Assembly: GCA_963969395.1 (NCBI GenBank)
Contig: OZ017797.1
Span: forward strand, 30,814,001 to 30,878,000
Direction of reading: 5' to 3'
DNA length: 64,000 bases
Source: Pseudoscleropodium purum
Lineage: Eukaryota; Streptophyta; Bryopsida; Hypnales; Brachytheciaceae
In this document: positions 11,613 through 22,798 of the stretch, piece by piece
Position numbering within the stretch: position 1 is the first letter of the stretch
Layout: each line of letters begins with the position of its first letter
Notes under the pieces: model-generated
The model's input: only the letters and a program-made list of their open reading frames with translations
Database searches by the model: none
Told to the model about the DNA's origin: nothing
Translations under genes and position numbers: made by a program

Positions 11613-14022
11613 TCAATCGCCAATCTTCTCTTTGGTGGTTCCTGCGGCAATAGAGTCTGCGAAATACTCCTGTCGTTGTAAGTTAACTCCATACTGCAAA
11701 ACATTCATACCCGGTCAGGATAGCAACGTTAGTAAAACGGGATGCAAATGAATCACAAGCACGAGACTCCACTTCAAGTTCAACCGCTATATTCATGAAA
11801 AGGAGCTTCGTCTGAAAGGCAAGGAACCTGCAAATTTTAACAGTTGTCCGCTTAGTCTACATAGAGTACCCAAGATACAATGATGTCCCACAAATACGCA
11901 TTGAAATACTAAACAGAAGAAGGCTTTGCAGAAGTTTAAAAAAACTAAATGCACTAAAATTCTTGGCTTAAAAAAACCCAGCTAACTTAATAAAAACCAG
12001 TGTTTCATCTTAAAGATCAAGACTATACAGTGGTGATAGCACGGTTAATCCCGTTACTTTGTGTCTATATACAGTAAGGACAATATTTCCTGTCGAAGCG
12101 GTGGTTAACCACTAAAGGACTAGGGATTCCCGGTGTGAAAAGATCAATTGGATTGATCATATTATGACGAATATAATTCAGATGAGATCAAAATTATCTC
12201 ACTAGAATCAATCAAACAATTGCATGAGTTGGCCAAAAAAACATTTAAAAAAAATTGAACGACGAAAAGTTCCCATACTGCTAAAGAAATACAGGAAATC
12301 CAATTCCAGTTCTTAGAAAAAGTTGAGTTCTAAACCTCACGTAATGCTTGTGACAAATCTTCTGTGGTTAACACCAGCCGCTTCTCCTGTGGACATCCCC
12401 CAAATATCGTACTCATCATGATCAAATCACTTGATAAAACAAACGTTCAATGATCTTGAGTTTGTGCCACAAACATAGAGAAATAGTCATCATGTTTGGC
12501 ATAGCAAACCTTTGCTTGCACATGGCCTTTCTTGTCCTTGGCAAGAGCAGTCTGTCGAATTTTGCAGTACCTATCACATCACTCACCACTGATTAGATCG
12601 TGATGTGCAAAAAGCATAACATACTACACCCTAGAGACTTCATCACTTCGGCCTTTGCGATGCCTCAGCAAGGGATAGAATATCTCACCCGTAAATCCCT
12701 GGGCAGTGATTTTTAGTACTGAATTGATCATTCACACCTCACTAATAGGGTTCTTATATTTGCAGGGGGCAGAGGGATCTCGCTAGAAATGTTATGAAAA
12801 CGAATCTAAAACCCTGAGAATTGCTAGATTAACAAGAACAAGAAGCAAAAATTAAATTAGAGACAGCGAGATGTATCACTGCCACTGGAGACTCAACAGG
12901 TTTTTAAGCACTTTACTGAAGGGCGTCACTGGCAATTTCTCCAACAAACTTCTGCGCAGCGATAGATACAAGCCTTGTCCTGCATCATCAGTTAACAAAA
13001 TATTACAACTCTGATAGCATATTCAAAACGAAAAATACAAAGCCCTAGACCTGAAACTTGAAAGCAGAAAGGACAGGAAGAAAAACGGAAACTACAAGAG
13101 CAGGGAAAAAATAGACTTACACACACTTGTCGGGGCATTGAAATCCGCTTCTGCTCAAGTAATGCTCAGCAAGTTCATCAGGAATCTACAGCAAAGTTGA
13201 AAAAAGGAAAAAACTCAATTCCAAACCACCAAATCACAGCCCTCGCAAAAAACCTAATCAAAATTTGACCACAAAATTTTCTCGATCGCCACCATAAAAA
13301 CAGAAACAGCACTCCTTTGAACGAAATACAACAAAAAACACCAAATACTAGAATTTCCTCCTTGACTGAAATTTGAACCAAAGCAACAATTCCAATGCCC
13401 AAATCACAACTCTAAGAAAACCCTAACATAAAAAACATCATGACATACCCGATCGCCACTATAACACAGAAACCGCATTCCTTTGCACGAATCCTCACAG
13501 AGGCACTAGAATTATTCTCCATGACTAAAATCATAACTGAACCAACATCACAAACTGAGCAGGCCATGAACACACATGAATGAAAAACCACACATAAACC
13601 CAGAAAGCAGATTTGAGGTGTAATCGTGGGTGTGTAATAGTGACCGCTTGTAATACTAATCGTGTAATCGTTTAAAAGACAGGAAATCAGAACCCTAGAT
13701 TAAACCATAATCAAAACAACATCACTGAAACACCCGATCGCCACCGAACATCATTTCTTTTCTTCGAGCGAATTATCACAAGAAATCACCTAGACTTCTC
13801 TCATTCAACACATTTATGATGAAAACAACATGGAAGTGTGCAGACCATCCACACGCAGAACAGAGAAACCAAACATAAAACCCAGAAAGAAAGTAATACA
13901 GTAGGCGTGTAATCGTTGAGAGAAGAGAGGAAATCGACGAGAGCGGCATCGTTGTGGGGTTGCGCTGCTTCGCCCACGGCAGCCGAATTCGCAGGTGCGG
14001 CATGCTCTCGACCATCCGCCAT
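11613..14022 (-). CDS. TAF10: TAF10, TFIID/SAGA histone-fold subunit (six exons)
   Basis: TAF10 is a small histone-fold subunit of the general transcription factor TFIID, and of SAGA in several organisms; it acts in the nucleus. Coding exons read by hand: 14022-13900, 13185-13121, 12979-12917, 12570-12510, 12386-12336 and 11693-11613, all with GT-AG introns and consistent phases. They total 444 nt, or 147 residues. Exon 1 ends in DAALVDFLSSLNDYTPT. Exon 2 gives IPDELAEHYLSRSGFQCPD, the diagnostic TAF10 core. Exon 3 gives TRLVSIAAQKFVGEIASDAL, exon 4 a Lys-rich linker with KDKKGH, exon 5 KRLVLTTEDLSQALRE, and exon 6 YGVNLQRQEYFADS. The length is close to other plant TAF10 proteins (about 135). 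The ATG at 14,022 sits in a good context and is the first in frame. Residues 61-63 (KCV, where plants usually have VRL) fall at a splice junction. The canonical GTAAGT donor keeps length and frame, but that junction is the least certain point. Confidence 0.9.
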
Positions 14023-14330
14023 CGCCAACCGTTTGAAAATTTTCAAATCTCCGAGGAAGGTGAGCTTCTTTCAAGGCAGCCAGGCCTGCAGCGCGCGGAA
14101 CTTGAGCGAGACCATTTCCATTTCTATGGATCGTCCTAACTTCACGGTCTTCGCTACCCCGGTTAGTCTCTCCTGAACCCGTGCCCCGGCTGTGTAACCG
14201 TGCGGAAGGGTTAGATTCGACAAGTGCTGAAATTAAGATTCCACGTCAAATTTTGAAAGGTGCACATCCTTTTTTAACCAACCACATGATGACACTGTAG
14301 AAACCAAGTTGTTTCATAAATTTTGTGAAT
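14023..14330. promoter_or_regulatory. TAF10 5' leader and promoter zone
   Basis: A locally GC-rich patch directly upstream of the TAF10 start, ending in AT-rich repeat DNA at about 14,330. On the minus strand it holds a short upstream frame of 16 codons (14,121-14,071), which would lie in the leader if transcription begins above it. On the plus strand a start-like ATG at about 14,126 opens 12 codons to a GTTAGT donor-like site. A divergent transcript is possible but no second exon was found. Confidence 0.4.
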
Positions 14331-14390
14331 TTTTGAGAGATTTTGTGTGTTTTTAGGTAGTATTGGTCATATGTTTTTCATATTTTTGTT

Positions 14391-15700
14391 CCAAGTTGGT
14401 GTTTTTGAGTGTAAAGTTAACCAATTTGGAGTTGGGGATTAATGATCTGTAGAGATTCTAAGTAGAAAGGCTTGTGATTTTTGATGTAGAATGAAAATGA
14501 AAGATTCAGTTTTCTTTGTAGTAAGTTAGTGACCTATAGGTAGTTGTATAAATTTCTATTTAGTAGTTTTGGTAGTTTGTTATGCATCCTCTCCAAATTG
14601 GCGACCGGGTCAGTGCAAGTCCTATTAGGTCCTAATTCTCTTTCATTTTTCTTTACCCACTGTGAGAGAAGCAAGTGTATATCCCAGTCAATGAGGCTAG
14701 TATTTTGATTTTGTTTATAAATTTCCCAGTTGGAAAGTATGTATGATCTAGGTTGGATTCATGTCTATGTATGTGTCTATGGAATTGTCCCTAGTTGGAA
14801 AGTGTTTGTGATAATGTGCAAAATCAAGTGAGTTTATGAGAAGAGGAAGAATCAAGTATAAGTGAAAAGAGTTTAATTCAAGTTGGAGTGTTGACTTGGA
14901 GTAGAAGTTGAATGCAGAGAATTAATCTTAGTTGGAAAGATGAATGAGGATAGATAGTGCAGATGGCAAGATTTAATGAAGTTGAAGTGACGTGTAAAAG
15001 CTAAGAACTGAATGAGAAATTCCAGATTTTGTATTACGCTGATTTTAATCACCAAATCGAATGAATAGAATTAGATATTTTTTTAAAGTATATTATGTCA
15101 TATATATGAGATGTTTGTTACAATTGAATATATGTATCTGATGAAATAAAGATTGAAATGTTGAGTACTTGAGTATTTGTTTTGCTAAGTTGGAGTTCAT
15201 TTTGTAGTTGATTGATCATACAGTGAGGTTCCAATTTGGTCCTTGAGTGTATGTTATATTCATTCTCTTGATTTAGTTTGATCAGAGAGATCGTCAATTC
15301 TAAATTGTGTTAAATTGTCTTAGCAATAATAATCAATCAATAATTAGTGTAATTTCAATTTAGAGAAGCCTTAGTGTTAAGTTGTGAGGTTGTAATTAAG
15401 TGTTGATTAAGTTTGCCAGAGAATATTTTAAATTGGTAGGTGAGGAACTGTGATTTGATGTGTAAAATCCAAATTGGTAATCATGGTTCTTGTGAAGAAG
15501 GCAAATAAATTTGTAGTTATCAAATCGAGTTGGTGGAGTATCAAACTAGTTGGAAGTATTGAGTTTGCCAAGTTGAACTTACAAAGATTAAAGCTGAGTT
15601 CGAGAAAGACTAGGGTTGATTTGGAAAAAGAATTATAAATCCAAGTTGGATTCATGGTGTCGTTGTAATAATGTTTTTGTTAATAGAGTTCTAAATTGGA
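14391..15700 (+). repeat. Diverged repeat rich in CCAA-N-TTGG palindromes (copy A)
   Basis: CCAAGTTGG, CCAATTTGG, CCAAATTGG and variants such as CAGTTGGAAAG occur about twenty times over 1.3 kb. The + strand is G+T-rich. The segment around 14,690-14,730 (TCCCAGTCAATGAGGCTA, then CCCAGTTGGAAA) aligns in inverse orientation with 24,410-24,490. No open frame. The class of element is unknown. Confidence 0.5.
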
Positions 15701-17959
15701 TTAACCTATTAGCATTTATTTCCTACTTGACTGTCTTCCTTGAAATGAACTTATTATTTATACTACTACGATAATTTTCTAATAGGTCATTATTCTTCTT
15801 CAACAAACACATGGCATATTTTTGATAAAACTGACTCAATTTATAAATCAAATTTGACCCCCACTTAGGCCTTCTCCAGAAAGAGTAACATTTTGAGTTC
15901 CAAATTTCTACCTCGAAAAAGATTATGAACAAATTATTTATGATTGATGGATAATAATATTTAAAGATTTTGAATTCATAATTTGAATCCAAGACCTCAA
16001 ATTCAAGATGTAAGGTGATGAAATACAAAACTAGCAATTTATTATAGAGGGCAAGTTTTTACATCTATTTACATGAAGAACTAGAAAAAAAAACTTCACT
16101 TCCCAAAAAAGTCTTATAGGACTACTATAATATAATCCTTCAACACTAACCATGTAATGACTAAGTCCAATTCATGTATTAAAACTTCAAGTGCTCTTCT
16201 TATACATGCTCCATTGCGTTTAATTCTTTCAAGATGGAGCTTTTTGTTTAGTGTACTGTACTTTTGAAAATTTAAAATTAGTATGAATTTTTGTACTGGG
16301 ACTAAAAAAATTCATATCAAATATAACATATATTTATATCAAATGCAATATATGATATTTGATATGGATTTTTCATTTTTAGTATATATGTATTATAAAT
16401 TGGAACATTATGGTGCATACTAAATCGACATATTATTCTATGATTAAAAAATTAGTGGACTTTGATTATAGGCCTAAATTTGAAATGGTTCTTCATATTT
16501 TAATTTTTGTTAAATTTCAAATTTTTATAGAAAATAGACTTAATTGGCTTCATTTCAATAGTTGAGCTCAATTTTTTTTCTTAATCATTTTTTTCTTAAA
16601 ATTTAGATTTAGAGCAAAGGTATATTATTTGCTAGAATATTTTAAAAGAACATCTATTATTATTATTATTATTATTCATTTTTAAGCATCTTCTATCATA
16701 AGAAAGTCAATAGTATCTCAATGAAGAGATTTTCTCCAACATCAAGTTTAAATATATTAAAAAAACTCTAAGAAAAAAATTGGATGAAAAAGTCTTTTCC
16801 TTCATTATGAACTACTCATTTGAAATCATCTAAATACTATAATGTGACTTCATAGGTATTCAAGGTGCATATTATAGTATACAAGTTCATCGTAGGAATT
16901 TTACAAAGCTTTAATTTTTGATTTGGTAAGATGAGTGCTCTAAATAGGGGTGGATGTGAACTCACTATTTATCACTTGGAATTCATAGATTTTTTTTTGT
17001 CTTAAACTACAATTTAGAATAGATAAAAGTATACAAAAAGCCATAAAAAGAGTGTAGAACCAAAATAAGATTGTAACGTACCCGTTATAGTATTTGGTCT
17101 AGTTTTGATTGTATATATAGAACTCCTCCAAAAACGGCCTAGGAAGAGTGAGGAAATTGCAAGATAGCGAGTATTGTAGGGTTGAGTCATGTAGCCCCTT
17201 AAGGGTTAAATCCCACCATGAATGTGGCAATTCATGGCTAAGTCGGTTTGAGGGATCCACATCAAGGCCAATAGGTCAGGTTCTAGAGTTAGGTTTTGAA
17301 TTCCCCATTAAAACGATGAAATTCCAAAAAAAAACAATTGTTAGTATGTAGGTGCTGCAAACAAAGGATAGGGCCGTAGAGGAATCTACTACCCAAGGAT
17401 GGTGTTCTAGGGTAAATCCCATGCTAGGGGTCCAATGGTGAAATTGGTTTTCCAAGATTTCCTCATTTGCAAAAGATTCCCGCACCATCAACAATTCAAG
17501 GAGATGGCCATTTTAGATCTCTACTAATCAAGTGTGCTAGGGACAAAAAAGACTTGCATGCCTCCCATGAGACTCCTTGAAAGGTCTCATGGAAATTCCT
17601 GACATCTTTTGAGTTGCACAAGAACCTCTTCTAAGCGGTCAACTGTTCTAATGTCCAACGGGAATTTCATGGACATTACCTAGTTTGCAATAAAATCTCA
17701 TTAAAAATTAGACTAGCTTGTTTTATACTAATAATGTACTCCACCAAATTTTGCCACATTCTGATAGCAATAGGATTTTGATATCGGCTAGATTCCTCGG
17801 GAATTAATCACGTGGCGGGTCTTTGTGATGTTAATCGGAACTCGAAAGCACCTGACAGAGAAATGAAGTCAACAAGGAGCCTTTACTTACTCTCTTGCAC
17901 CTCTAGAGACCACATTGTAGTTACTTTTCTCAAAATAGGGAACCACCAAGAATTGGGAA
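15701..17959. other. AT-rich intergenic DNA, with (ATT)n microsatellite at 16,654-16,677
   Basis: No gene was recognised. A TTGTATATATAG motif at about 17,110 resembles a TATA box, but no coding sequence follows. The 104-codon frame on the minus strand (15,723-16,037) lacks motifs. This is the left host flank of the young Copia element. Confidence 0.45.
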
Positions 17960-17964
17960 TTTAT

Positions 17965-18228
17965 TATTGTGAATAGAACAACAAGGTAATATATTTCAAT
18001 GAAGAGGATTACAAAAGCAAACATGAGAAAGGGGTATTAAACCCAAGCAAGGGGCTGCCCTCTTATACTATTCTATTGGCTTGGCTACAAACAACTTTTA
18101 CTTTAGTCAGCCTATATATAGAATTCCTACAAGTAATTATAGACTTAACAAGGAGTTCCTACAAGTAATCTTTTACTTAACCCAAGTCTTTCAACACAAA
18201 CCTAACACATTAGTCAAATCCTTCAACA
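17965..18228 (-). repeat. 3' LTR of the young Copia element
   Basis: 264 bp. In element orientation it opens with TGTTGAAGG and ends CACAATA. A TATATATAG box lies near 18,112-18,121. A direct repeat of TTCCTACAAGTAAT about 31 bp apart lies just upstream of it in element orientation, in the position of a U3 enhancer. The stop codon of the element's frame (18,210-18,212) lies inside this LTR. Confidence 0.93.
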
Positions 18229-21200
18229 CTCCCACTTTGTTTGTTGCCAAACAATTGTAAGCCCATCTGCTTTCGAAGACCTTCATGTCGAGGCTTTGCA
18301 AGTGCCTTCGTGAGCACATCAGTCACCATGCAATCTGTAGAAATATACTTCAATTCAATCATATCACTCTCAACCTTCTCACGAATGAAATGGTGTTGAA
18401 TGTCAATGTGCTTGCTCCGAGAGTGGTGAATTGGATTCTTCACCAAAGCAATCGCGCCTTGATTGTCACACATAATAGATGTGCTCTTCTCTTGTTCAAA
18501 TCCAATGTCACTTATGAGTTGCCTTAGCCATAATGCTTCCCTTGTACATTGACTAATGGCCATGTACTCCGCCTCAGTAGTAGACAATGCAACGGTGGAT
18601 TGTTTCTTGGAGTTCCACGAGATTGCACCATCTCCAAGCATAAACACATAGCCCGTTGTCGACCTCCTATCACTTGCATCTCCAGCCCAATCTGCATCAC
18701 AATAGCCCCTCAATACAAGTCTCTTGCCTCCAAGAACCAATTTTGCCTCCAACGTACCTTGGAGGTACCGCATGATTCTTTTGACCGCCGTCCAATGCAT
18801 TGGACCACTCTTAGCCATATGTTGGCTCACCACACTCATTGGAAATGCAAGGTCAGCCCTCGTGGCCACCATGGCATACATCAAGCTCCCCACCGCTTCT
18901 TTGTATGGCACATCTTGCATTTCCGCCTTCACACCTTTATACTCTTCATCCTTGAGCTTCACCATCTTAGACTTGACATCAAGCGGTGTGCCAATGGATT
19001 TGCAACCCTCCATATTGAAGCGCTTCAATACCTCCTCAATATACTTGTGTTGACTCATGGTTATGGTGCGGTCAACCCTTTGCCTTTGAAACTCCACCCC
19101 AAGGCAATAGTGTAGTTCACCAAGATCACTCATGTCATATTCGTTCTTCAACATTGCCTTGACTTCCACCATTTTGCTCATGGTGTTGGTCATAATGATC
19201 AAATCATCAACATAGACGATGACAATCACCAAATGCTTCCTTGTTTGCTTGATGTAGAGAGAGTGGTCCGCATGGCTCCTTACAAAACCCTCTCTTGCAA
19301 ATAATGCATCAATGTCCATGTACCACGCTCTTCCCGATTGTCTCAACCCATAGATGGCCTTCTTGAGCTTACACTTGAGGTGTTCATGACCTTCTTGGAC
19401 AAAGCCTTTGGGTTGGTCCATGTAGATGATCACATCAAGGTTTGGATTGAGAAAGGCCGTGACGACATCCATTTGATGCATCTCCAAGTCCATGGTTGCT
19501 CCTATGGTAGCCATACATCGAATAGTGCAAAATTTGGCCACGGGAGCAAAGGTCTCATTGAAATCCACTCCTTCCACTTGTGAATAACCCTTAGCCACCA
19601 ACCTAACCTTGTAGCGCATAATGTTGCCCAATGCATCTCTCTTGGTGCAAAACACCCACTTGCATCCAATACTAGTACGATCATGAGGAAGAGGGGAGAG
19701 TTCCCAAGTACCTTTGGTCATAAGTGAGGCATACTCTTCTTGCATGGCTTTCTCCCACTTGCTTGCATCCGCACTCTTCATAGCGTCACCAAAGTTGCAT
19801 GGATCTCTTGCATATGCCACATTTGCATGCTCCTCTTGCTCTTGAGTGAAGATGTGGTTCTTCCACCATTCTCCAGGCGGCCTACGCTCCCTTGTAGGGT
19901 ACCTTGGCTCCTTGGAAGCATCTTCTTCTTCATCTTCACTTGGCGCCAAACTCGGAGATGGATTTGTCTTCTCTTCAGGTGTAGGTGGTGTCTCATCATC
20001 CTTGGGCAAAGCTTCCATGCTTGGGGATTTGTCCACCTCAAGCGTCGTAGTCTCATTGCTCCCATTTGGACACATCTCCAAAGCATCGCTTACCCCTAGC
20101 TTGTCTTCCATGAAGGTAACGTCTCGACTTTTGATGATCTTCTTTGTCTCCAAGCACATCAACCTATAGGCCTTGGAGCCTTCCCAATAGCCCAAAAGCA
20201 AGCATTTGATGCCCTTTGCATCAAGCTTGGTGCGCTTAGGACTCAAATCCAAGGCGTATGCAATGCATCCAAAGATTCGCATATGCCCAATGTTTGGCCT
20301 CTTTCCACTCCATGCTTGTTGTGGTGTCATAGAAGCTACCGCCCTTGAGGGGCATCTATTGCGTGTGTAGGCCGCATTTGATATAGCCTCTGCCCAAAGA
20401 TCAAATTTGAGGCCTTGGGCATGCAACATGGCATGAGCCATCTCCATAAGTGTGCGGTTGGCACGCTCTGCCACACCATTTTGTTGAGGAGTATAAGGGG
20501 CTGAGGTTTGGTGTTGAATGCCATGCTCTCTCATAAAAGCCTCAAAGGCCTTGGACATGTACTCCCCTCCATTATCCGATCTCAACACCTTCACCTTGTG
20601 CCCCGATTCATTCTCTACAAGTGCCTTCCATGCCTTGAACCACTCAAACACATCACTCTTGCATTTAAGCATGAACACCCATATCTTCCTTGAAAAATCA
20701 TCAATGAAGGTTAAAAAATACCTTGCACCACCCATGGAAGTGGTCTTCATAGGGCCACACATATCTGAGTGTACAATCTCCAACACCTTGGTTGCTCCCA
20801 TCCCTCCATCCGATGGAAATGATTGCCTCGCTTGCTTGCCTTGAATGCAAGCCTTGCACTTCAAATCACAAGAGCCTTTCATCACTTGCATACCTCCCAC
20901 CATGCTTTGAAGACTCTTCACACTCTTCTCATTGAGGTGGCCCAATCTCTTGTGCCAAAGCTCCAAAGATTGTTGATGAGATGCTCCTTGTGCCAAACAC
21001 GCCATGCTTGTACCGTTCACCGATTTGAACCTCAACTGATACAAGTTGCCCTCTCTTGGTGCCGTCACGATCATCTCTCCATTGGGTGCACACAAAACAC
21101 AACCTTGGTTGTTGAATTGCACCTTCAAATTTTGTGACACCAACTTGCTCACCGAGAGCAAATTTGCATACAATTTGGGCACATGTAAAGCACCTTGGAT

Positions 21201-22217
21201 GCGAATTGTCCTCAATTTGCCCTTCACCTCTACCTCCACCACAATGCAACCCATGCCAATTGCATCCACCACGCCATGGTCACCCAAATACACCGTGCGG
21301 TTGCTAATAGGCTCATACGTGAGGAATGCTTGCCTGTGTGGAGTCATGTGTTGCGTTGCACCGGAGTCAATGATCCACTTAAACATGTCGGTGTTGTCAT
21401 ATCCATCATTGGTTACAAACACAAAGTCTTCCTCCACCTCCTTCACACTAGCCTTATTTGCACTCTCCTTCTTGGGCAATTTGCAAAACTTTGCAAGGTG
21501 GCTGGGCTTACCACAATTGAAGCAAGTGCGTGTCTCCTTCTGTGGTTGTGACCTCCCTCCTTGGCCATTACGTGAGTAGAGTGCTACACCTCCTTCATGA
21601 GGCTCATTTTCCTTCCTCTTGGACACTTCGTGCATCAATCGCGCCGTGATGAAGTCAATAGTGAGCTCTGCCATAGGTCTAGTCTCCAATGCCGTAATGA
21701 GATACTCATAAGAATGTGGCAAGCTCTCAAGCAAAGTCATGACCATGTCTCCATCTGTAACGGGCACCTCCAAACAAGCTAGCTGGTCCGCAAGTGCCTT
21801 CACCTTGTTGATGTGGTCAAGCATATCCTCGTCCTCTTGCATCTTGCATGTGAAGAACTTGCGTCGAATGAAGAGTATGTTGGACAAGCTCTTGGTCTCA
21901 TGGATGTTGCAAAGCACCTTCCATGCCTCCATGGGTCCTTTGCATGCTCGAACATGTGCAAGTTGCCTATCCACAAGATTGCAAGCAATCATGGAAAAGG
22001 CCTTCTTCACCCTCCTCTCATAGGCCTTCTTAACTTTGGCGTCCGCATCGGTTGCGGGTGCTTCTTCGGTGCCCTCCACAATCTCCCACAAGTCTTTCTC
22101 GGCCAAAATCATCTCCATTTTGAACTTCCAAAGTCCAAAATTGTCACCATTGAACTTGTCAATGATTCTCGTGTTGTCTCCTTCACTAGTAGCCATGGTG
22201 AATGTCTCTGACTCCAA
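18210..22217 (-). CDS. Copia gag-pol polyprotein (1,335 aa), apparently intact
   Basis: It encodes all proteins needed for retrotransposition in one frame with no stop or shift. Gag (UBN2-type) covers about residues 15-225, with a CCHC zinc knuckle at Cys232, Cys235, His240 and Cys245. The aspartic protease motif DSGA is at 284-287. The GAG-pre-integrase region around 415-465 has a His/Cys pattern (H422, H427, C454, C457). The integrase catalytic triad is Asp485, Asp548 and Glu584. Reverse transcriptase runs from about 835 to 1080, with Asp917 and YVDD at 1002-1005. RNase H has Asp1174/1176, Glu1215 and Asp1251. Length is normal for plant Copia. The ATG at 22,217 follows a 595-bp leader. Codon use is more GC-rich than the host DNA. 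The last seven codons, including the stop, lie within the 3' LTR. Confidence 0.95.
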   Translation of the reverse strand: MESETFTMATSEGDNTRIIDKFNGDNFGLWKFKMEMILAEKDLWEIVEGTEEAPATDADAKVKKAYERRVKKAFSMIACNLVDRQLAHVRACKGPMEAWKVLCNIHETKSLSNILFIRRKFFTCKMQEDEDMLDHINKVKALADQLACLEVPVTDGDMVMTLLESLPHSYEYLITALETRPMAELTIDFITARLMHEVSKRKENEPHEGGVALYSRNGQGGRSQPQKETRTCFNCGKPSHLAKFCKLPKKESANKASVKEVEEDFVFVTNDGYDNTDMFKWIIDSGATQHMTPHRQAFLTYEPISNRTVYLGDHGVVDAIGMGCIVVEVEVKGKLRTIRIQGALHVPKLYANLLSVSKLVSQNLKVQFNNQGCVLCAPNGEMIVTAPREGNLYQLRFKSVNGTSMACLAQGASHQQSLELWHKRLGHLNEKSVKSLQSMVGGMQVMKGSCDLKCKACIQGKQARQSFPSDGGMGATKVLEIVHSDMCGPMKTTSMGGARYFLTFIDDFSRKIWVFMLKCKSDVFEWFKAWKALVENESGHKVKVLRSDNGGEYMSKAFEAFMREHGIQHQTSAPYTPQQNGVAERANRTLMEMAHAMLHAQGLKFDLWAEAISNAAYTRNRCPSRAVASMTPQQAWSGKRPNIGHMRIFGCIAYALDLSPKRTKLDAKGIKCLLLGYWEGSKAYRLMCLETKKIIKSRDVTFMEDKLGVSDALEMCPNGSNETTTLEVDKSPSMEALPKDDETPPTPEEKTNPSPSLAPSEDEEEDASKEPRYPTRERRPPGEWWKNHIFTQEQEEHANVAYARDPCNFGDAMKSADASKWEKAMQEEYASLMTKGTWELSPLPHDRTSIGCKWVFCTKRDALGNIMRYKVRLVAKGYSQVEGVDFNETFAPVAKFCTIRCMATIGATMDLEMHQMDVVTAFLNPNLDVIIYMDQPKGFVQEGHEHLKCKLKKAIYGLRQSGRAWYMDIDALFAREGFVRSHADHSLYIKQTRKHLVIVIVYVDDLIIMTNTMSKMVEVKAMLKNEYDMSDLGELHYCLGVEFQRQRVDRTITMSQHKYIEEVLKRFNMEGCKSIGTPLDVKSKMVKLKDEEYKGVKAEMQDVPYKEAVGSLMYAMVATRADLAFPMSVVSQHMAKSGPMHWTAVKRIMRYLQGTLEAKLVLGGKRLVLRGYCDADWAGDASDRRSTTGYVFMLGDGAISWNSKKQSTVALSTTEAEYMAISQCTREALWLRQLISDIGFEQEKSTSIMCDNQGAIALVKNPIHHSRSKHIDIQHHFIREKVESDMIELKYISTDCMVTDVLTKALAKPRHEGLRKQMGLQLFGNKQSGSVEGFD

Positions 22218-22320
22218 TATACCTCAACTTTGCCCAATTTGGTCTCTTCTTATTGTACAAAGTCCAATAGGATCTCCAATGACCCAAATCACTCCAATGC
22301 TCACAATCTCTCAAATGAAG

Positions 22321-22610
22321 TCCAAATCACTCCAACAAGCTTTTCAAGGCTCCAAATCTCTCAAATGAAACCCTAATAGCTCTAAATCACTCCAACAAGC
22401 TTTTCAAGGCTTCAAATCTCTCAAATGAAACCCTAACAGCTCTAAATCACTCCAACAAGCTTTTCAAGGCTTCAAATCTTTCAAATGAAACCCTAATAGC
22501 TCTAAATCACTCCAACAAGCTTTTCAAGGCTCCAAATCTCTCAAATGAAACCCTAGTAGCTCTAAATCACTCCAACAAGCGTTTCAAGGCTCCAAATCTC
22601 TCAAATCAGA
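22321..22610. repeat. 60-bp tandem repeat, five copies, in the Copia leader
   Basis: The unit begins TCTAAATCACTCCAACAAGC and contains TTTCAAGGC and CAAATCTCTCAAATGAAACC. Five copies lie at exactly 60-bp spacing (22,321, 22,381, 22,441, 22,501, 22,561) and differ by single substitutions. It occupies about half of the untranslated leader between the 5' LTR and gag. No frame is used. Confidence 0.9.
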
Positions 22611-22798
22611 CCTCTAGGGTCACCTTAAACTCAAATCAACCTTCCAAGAGCAAGACTGAACTCCAGACAAGAAAATACCTCAAAAATAGTCCAAATCTAG
22701 ACTCCAAATGCTCCAAATGACCCCAAACTCCAAGCTCCACAAATGCTCCTCCAACACACCTTGTCATGAGATCAAACCTCCAATAGCAACTCACATGA

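Noticed and set aside
13178..13402. 74-codon minus frame with a hydrophobic start
   Set aside because: It lies across TAF10 intron 1 and the exon 2 boundary, has no motif, and is explained by the pyrimidine-rich intron.
13801..13899. Membrane-like tail after the first TAF10 exon (LLSFWVLCLVSLFCVW)
   Set aside because: It follows a GT donor site directly after DYTPT and is intron read-through; the next exon continues the TAF10 fold.
17276..17494. Frame near a TATA-like site as a host gene next to the Copia insertion
   Set aside because: Seventy-two codons without motif, no splice continuation, and no similarity recognised.
18285..22368. Many plus-strand frames of 60-190 codons opposite the young Copia polyprotein
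   Set aside because: They are shadows of the 1,335-codon minus-strand frame: no own motifs, start codons or splice sites.
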